Origin: Heliophilum fasciatum
GTDB taxonomy: Bacteria > Bacillota > Desulfitobacteriia > Heliobacteriales > Heliobacteriaceae
DNA: 64,000 bases
Direction of reading: 5' to 3'
NCBI RefSeq assembly: GCF_004341395.1
Contig: NZ_SLXT01000005.1
Coordinates: 62,001 to 126,000 of the forward strand
Positions 60,930-64,000 of this stretch are shown here, piece after piece. The number at the start of each line of letters is the position of its first letter. Within the stretch, counting starts at the first letter, position 1. The position numbers and the translations under genes were made by a program. Below the pieces are notes generated by a model that was not told the DNA's origin, did not search any database, and saw only the letters and a list, made by a program, of their open reading frames with translations.

Positions 60930-60965
60930 ATATTATCTCGCTACGTGTATCGGACGTACGTTGAC

Positions 60966-61847
60966 TTAGTTCGACAAGTAACTGGCCACGGATAAACCGG
61001 CGATGGCTCCTTGACCGACGGCGCGGGCAAATTGGTAAGGCTTGCCGGTGCAGTCGCCGGCAGCAAAGACACCGGGCAAGTTGGTACGCATCAATGCATC
61101 AACGGTGATCGCACCTTCGGTTGTAGCGAGTCCTGGTAAGAGTTGTTCGGCCCGTTGAGTAGGACGCAAAATAAAAACACCGTCCAGGGCTTGTGTGGTG
61201 TTGTCCAATTCCAGAGAACGCACGACTTCGTCACCGTGAATTGCTTTGGGCACACCCTGCAAGACCTTGATGTTGGCTGCGCGGGCGGTGAGCGCGGTGA
61301 GCGTAGCTGGCGATGGTATTGATTTGACCGGCAGGTAATAGACAGTTTGTGCAATGCCGGATAAATAATACACTTCCTCCATACCGTCACCACCGGTTGT
61401 ATCGATGACAGCAACCACCTTATGGCGATACAGCGGCCCGTCACAAGTGGCACAGTACGAAACACCGCGACCAAGCAAGTCGCTTTCCCCGGGCAGTTCT
61501 TTGGCCATCGTCACGCCTGTGGCCAGAATCATACTTTTACATTGCCATGTCTCTTGACCGGCAATAACTTGAAAAAAATGATCATCATCGTACTGAATTG
61601 CCGAGATCCGGGAAGGCATGATGGCAATCGACATCTGATCGAGGTGAGCTTTGATCGCCCGGAGGAAATCTTCACCGGAACAAGCAGGCAACCCGAGATA
61701 ATTGTCAATTCGTTCAGCCGTGCGCCAGCGATAGGATTGTCCTGGATCAAAAAGAACAAAAGGGATGTTGCGGATCTTAAGATTAAGGGCTGCCGAGGCA
61801 CCGGCAGGGCCGCAACCGATTACGGCACAGGCGATCGATGTAGCCAT
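60966..61847 (-). CDS. Thioredoxin reductase-like flavoprotein lacking NADPH motifs
   Basis: A 293-residue TrxB-fold protein. FAD binding: CAVIGCGPAGASAALNLKIR and GVFAAGDCTGKPYQFARAVG. The redox-active pair is in SYCATCDGPLYRHK. In ordinary TrxB a GGGDSAxEE loop and an HRRxxxR segment bind NADPH. Here the first is VVAVIDTTGGDGMEEVYYLS and the second YYLPVKSIPSPATLTALTAR, with neither motif. The ferredoxin-dependent flavin thioredoxin reductases of clostridia lack the same motifs, so ferredoxin as donor is plausible (inference). Minus-strand ATG 61847 is preceded by AGCGAGGT. It is 132 bases upstream of lctP. Confidence 0.82.
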   Translation of the reverse strand: MATSIACAVIGCGPAGASAALNLKIRNIPFVLFDPGQSYRWRTAERIDNYLGLPACSGEDFLRAIKAHLDQMSIAIMPSRISAIQYDDDHFFQVIAGQETWQCKSMILATGVTMAKELPGESDLLGRGVSYCATCDGPLYRHKVVAVIDTTGGDGMEEVYYLSGIAQTVYYLPVKSIPSPATLTALTARAANIKVLQGVPKAIHGDEVVRSLELDNTTQALDGVFILRPTQRAEQLLPGLATTEGAITVDALMRTNLPGVFAAGDCTGKPYQFARAVGQGAIAGLSVASYLSN

Positions 61848-61913
61848 TTCATACCTCGCTTTAGTAAAAGATTGTAGTTACCAGAACTATAATTGAAACA
61901 ATAGGCGGAAAGG

Positions 61914-61942
61914 TTGACTGATGCGGAGACCATCTTTATAAT
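61914..61942 (+). promoter_or_regulatory. SigA promoter P1 in the sdh leader
   Basis: TTGACT (61914-61919), 17-base spacer, TATAAT (61937-61942), about 460 bases upstream of sdhC with no gene between. Confidence 0.7.
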
Positions 61943-62122
61943 GTTTAATGCCCTTTGTTTTTTTCTAGGTGTTTACGCGAGAATAAGGACAGTGTCGACT
62001 CTTTGGTAACTCGTCTCATGTTGTTACTTTAATCACTATCGCATAGATGCCAATCAGGGAGATCCCGCTTTCTAATTTACTATTCATACGGTTAAAATGG
62101 TCTGGACGCCGAATTTGGCTGG

Positions 62123-62152
62123 TTGACTCGTTTTCAGAATGCGTGCTACACT
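62123..62152 (+). promoter_or_regulatory. SigA promoter P2 in the sdh leader
   Basis: TTGACT (62123-62128), 18-base spacer, TACACT (62147-62152). A palindrome lies just downstream of the expected start. Confidence 0.5.
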
Positions 62153-62173
62153 ACGTCTCGAAGATGCTTGTAC

Positions 62174-62187
62174 ATTGTGCGCACAAT
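62174..62187. promoter_or_regulatory. 14-base perfect palindrome, operator candidate
   Basis: ATTGTGCGCACAAT lies about 15-28 bases past the P2 start site, where a repressor would block transcription. The TTGTG/CACAA arms recall Rex half sites but without the usual inner AA-N4-TT. The rest of the 553 bases between 61848 and 62400 holds no gene I can support. Confidence 0.5.
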
Positions 62188-62400
62188 CCGAAAGCAAGTG
62201 ATTGGGCGGATGAGAAGTCTATGCTGAAAGGGGGTTTGAGATAGTAATTACATGCGCAGGGGCTGTTGCCGATGCTACGGGAGACCTTATGAACACTCGT
62301 GCACCTAGCAAGGGTAGGTTTATCTGGTTACTATATTTGGTTCTGTGAATGAGCATAATAGGGTACTACTAAATTATTGGAAGCGGAAAGGAGCAACGGA

Positions 62401-63018
62401 ATGTCGGACAAAAATCATTTTCTGATCCGCAAACTGCATTCTTTGCTGGGGATCATCCCAATCGGTTTGTTTTTTGCGGAGCATACGTTGATGAACTCCA
62501 TGGCTATGGTCAGCCAGAACATCTGGTCAGCCTGGACAAGTTTTCTTCATCATCTACCCTTTAAGACTTTCCTGGAGATGGCGTTGATATTCATCCCCAT
62601 CGCTTTCCATGCGATCTATGGTCTTTGGATTGTTTATGTTGCGAAAAATAATGCCCTGCGGTACACCTATTTTCGCAACTGGATGTTCTATTTACAGCGC
62701 ATAACGGCTATTCTAACAGTGATTTTCGTAGTTTGGCACGTAGGTTCGCTGAAAGCCATGAATTTCTGGGGGACTGGTGGAAGCTATTTCACGCAGTTAG
62801 GCGATTACCTGGCAGCGAACCCGGTGGCGTTGGTGGCGTATGTGATCGGTTTCTTGGCTGCGGCTTTTCACTTTTGTAACGGTATCTGGAGCTTCCTCAT
62901 CGCTTGGGGAATCACGATTGGACCCAAAGCACAACAAGCTGCTTTCACCGTATGTATGGCCCTTCTGGCCCTGTTCTCCGTAGGAGGAATCGGAGCACTT
63001 TTCGCGTTGATGCAGTAA
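62401..63018 (+). CDS. sdhC: Succinate dehydrogenase/fumarate reductase cytochrome b558 subunit
   Basis: A 205-residue dihaem membrane anchor like Bacillus SdhC. Five helices are visible, with candidate haem ligands in FLIRKLHSLLGIIPIGLFFA (His), FAEHTLMNSM (His), FIPIAFHAIYGLWIVY (His), TVIFVVWHVGS (His) and GFLAAAFHFCNGIWSF (His). The start ATG 62401 follows GGAAAGGAGC. It is 21 bases upstream of sdhA, giving the SdhC-SdhA order of the Bacillus-type enzyme, which works with menaquinone as succinate dehydrogenase or fumarate reductase. Confidence 0.92.
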   Translation: MSDKNHFLIRKLHSLLGIIPIGLFFAEHTLMNSMAMVSQNIWSAWTSFLHHLPFKTFLEMALIFIPIAFHAIYGLWIVYVAKNNALRYTYFRNWMFYLQRITAILTVIFVVWHVGSLKAMNFWGTGGSYFTQLGDYLAANPVALVAYVIGFLAAAFHFCNGIWSFLIAWGITIGPKAQQAAFTVCMALLALFSVGGIGALFALMQ

Positions 63019-63039
63019 TGACACATGAGGTGGGATGAC

Positions 63040-64000
63040 ATGGAAACACGTATCATAGTGGTTGGCGGTGGCTTAGCAGGCCTGATGGCGACCATTAAAA
63101 TCTGTGAAGCCGGCGGTAAAGTCGACCTTTTTTCCCTTGTGTCGGTAAAGCGTTCGCACTCGGTTTGCGCGCAAGGCGGGATCAACGGTGCAGTTAACAC
63201 CAAAGGGGAAGGCGATTCGCCCGATATTCACTTTGATGACACGATTTACGGCGGTGACTTCCTGGCGAACCAACCGCTCGTTAAACAAATGTGTGATGCT
63301 GCACCGGGCATCATCTATATGATGGACCGGATGGGTGTTATGTTTAACCGGACACCGGAAGGCCTGTTGGATTTCCGTCGTTTTGGCGGTACCAAGCATT
63401 CCCGTACGGCCTTTGCCGGTGCGACGACGGGGCAACAGCTGCTCTATGCGCTGGACGAACAAGTTCGTCGTTATGAAGCACTGGGCCAAGTGACCAAGTA
63501 TGAAAACTGGGACTTCCTTTCGGCTGTGTTAGACAACGAAGGCATCTGCCGCGGGATTACGGCCCAAAACATGGCCACCATGGAGATCAAAGCGTTCCGT
63601 GGTGAAGCAGTGATTTTGGCTACCGGCGGTATCGGTATGATCTTTGGCCGCTCTACGAACTCAACAATTAACACAGGAACTTCGCATAGCGCCGTTTATC
63701 AACAAGGTGTTTACTATGCCAATGGCGAAATGATCCAAGTACACCCCACAGCGATTCCCGGTGAAGACAAACTCCGTTTGATGTCGGAATCGGCTCGCGG
63801 TGAAGGTGGACGGGTTTGGACGTATAAGGATGGCAAGCCTTGGTACTTCCTGGAAGAATGGTATCCGGCCTATGGCAACTTGGTGCCCCGTGACGTAGCG
63901 ACCCGGGCGATCTACAAAGTTTGTTATGATATGAAACTCGGCGTTGACGGCCAACCGGTCGTTTATCTGGACCTTTCGCACATTGACGCCAAAACATTGA
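63040..64000 (+). CDS. sdhA: Succinate dehydrogenase/fumarate reductase flavoprotein subunit, 3' truncated
   Basis: Cut by the window end after about 320 codons. ATG 63040 follows GAGGTGGGA. FAD fold: IIVVGGGLAGLMATIKICEA; the covalent flavin His is in SVKRSHSVCAQGGINGAVNT; further family segments are HFDDTIYGGDFLANQPLVKQ, FGGTKHSRTAFAGATTGQQL, LATGGIGMIFGRSTNSTINT and MSESARGEGGRVWTYKDGKP. The text agrees with the Bacillus-type SdhA (class paired with a single dihaem SdhC). sdhB is expected next, beyond the window. Confidence 0.94.
   Translation, partial: METRIIVVGGGLAGLMATIKICEAGGKVDLFSLVSVKRSHSVCAQGGINGAVNTKGEGDSPDIHFDDTIYGGDFLANQPLVKQMCDAAPGIIYMMDRMGVMFNRTPEGLLDFRRFGGTKHSRTAFAGATTGQQLLYALDEQVRRYEALGQVTKYENWDFLSAVLDNEGICRGITAQNMATMEIKAFRGEAVILATGGIGMIFGRSTNSTINTGTSHSAVYQQGVYYANGEMIQVHPTAIPGEDKLRLMSESARGEGGRVWTYKDGKPWYFLEEWYPAYGNLVPRDVATRAIYKVCYDMKLGVDGQPVVYLDLSHIDAKTL

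Noticed and set aside
62047-62244. 65-codon frame in the sdh leader
   Set aside because: No ribosome site, no hydrophobic or domain pattern, and it contains promoter P2 and the palindrome.
1-64000. tRNA, rRNA, insertion sequences, prophage or integrase-borne islands
   Set aside because: None seen; the only recombinase is the housekeeping XerD, and gene content and codon use are even throughout.

Overview
The window is a gene-dense stretch (about 60 genes, few gaps over 300 bases, base composition near half G+C) from the chromosome of an endospore-forming, anaerobic Firmicute of the class Clostridia. The evidence is the sporulation gene set (spo0A, spoIVB, spoIIM, dacF, spoIIAA-spoIIAB-sigF, spoVAC-AD-AEB-AEA-AF), strong AGGAGG ribosome binding sites with many TTG and GTG starts, short intrinsic terminators, and anaerobe enzymes (NfnAB, an acyl-CoA dehydratase activase family). 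The gene order around recN-spoIVB-spo0A and xerD-deoB-pdp-dacF-spoIIA-spoVA is the classic clostridial one. A heliobacterial or Peptococcaceae-like host would fit, but nothing here (for example no photosynthesis gene) fixes the family; that is inference.

Layout. 0-3 kb: end of a TsaD-like gene, then the electron-bifurcating transhydrogenase nfnAB. 3-15 kb: housekeeping run xseA-xseB-ispA, a divergent FHA protein with a degenerate protease domain, then dxs-tlyA-(membrane nuclease)-nadK-mnmM-argR-recN. 15-24 kb: spoIVB, spo0A, a chemoreceptor with a c-type haem motif, an HD-GYP phosphodiesterase, an M20 peptidase, nudF, spoIIM. 23-31 kb: xerD, deoB, pdp, a flavin split-barrel protein, dacF, the spoIIA operon. 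31-40 kb: the spoVA operon running directly into three genes of the 2-hydroxyacyl-CoA dehydratase component/activase family and then two CotS-like kinase genes, one of them only an N-lobe. 40-43 kb: tungstate uptake with permease and ATPase fused. 43-52 kb: a LysM protein with long in-frame repeats, a nitrilase-family gene behind a cluster of DnaA boxes, a phosphodiester-glycosidase-like protein, an unknown exported protein, coaX, a metallo-beta-lactamase-fold hydrolase, a stalk-domain protein, an MFS transporter. 52-61 kb: a lactate island with an L-lactate oxidising module (LutC plus a LutB-LutA fusion), a two-subunit D-lactate/glycolate-type dehydrogenase, a TlpA thioredoxin, lactate permease and a thioredoxin-reductase-like flavoprotein. 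61-64 kb: a 550-base leader with two promoters and a 14-base palindrome, then sdhC and the start of sdhA.

How they work together. Spo0A, the SigH-type promoters found before spo0A and spoIIA, the SigF/SigG-type promoters before dacF, spoIVB and spoVA, and a SigE-type site before the CotS-like kinase form a readable sporulation cascade. The lactate island, NfnAB and the quinone-linked SdhCAB suggest lactate-based anaerobic energy metabolism.

The least explained parts are the activase-family genes translationally coupled to the spoVA operon, the pseudo-protease/FHA protein, the paired full and N-lobe-only CotS-like kinases, the DnaA-box cluster, and the sdh leader. All calls come from reading the sequence; no database search was possible.
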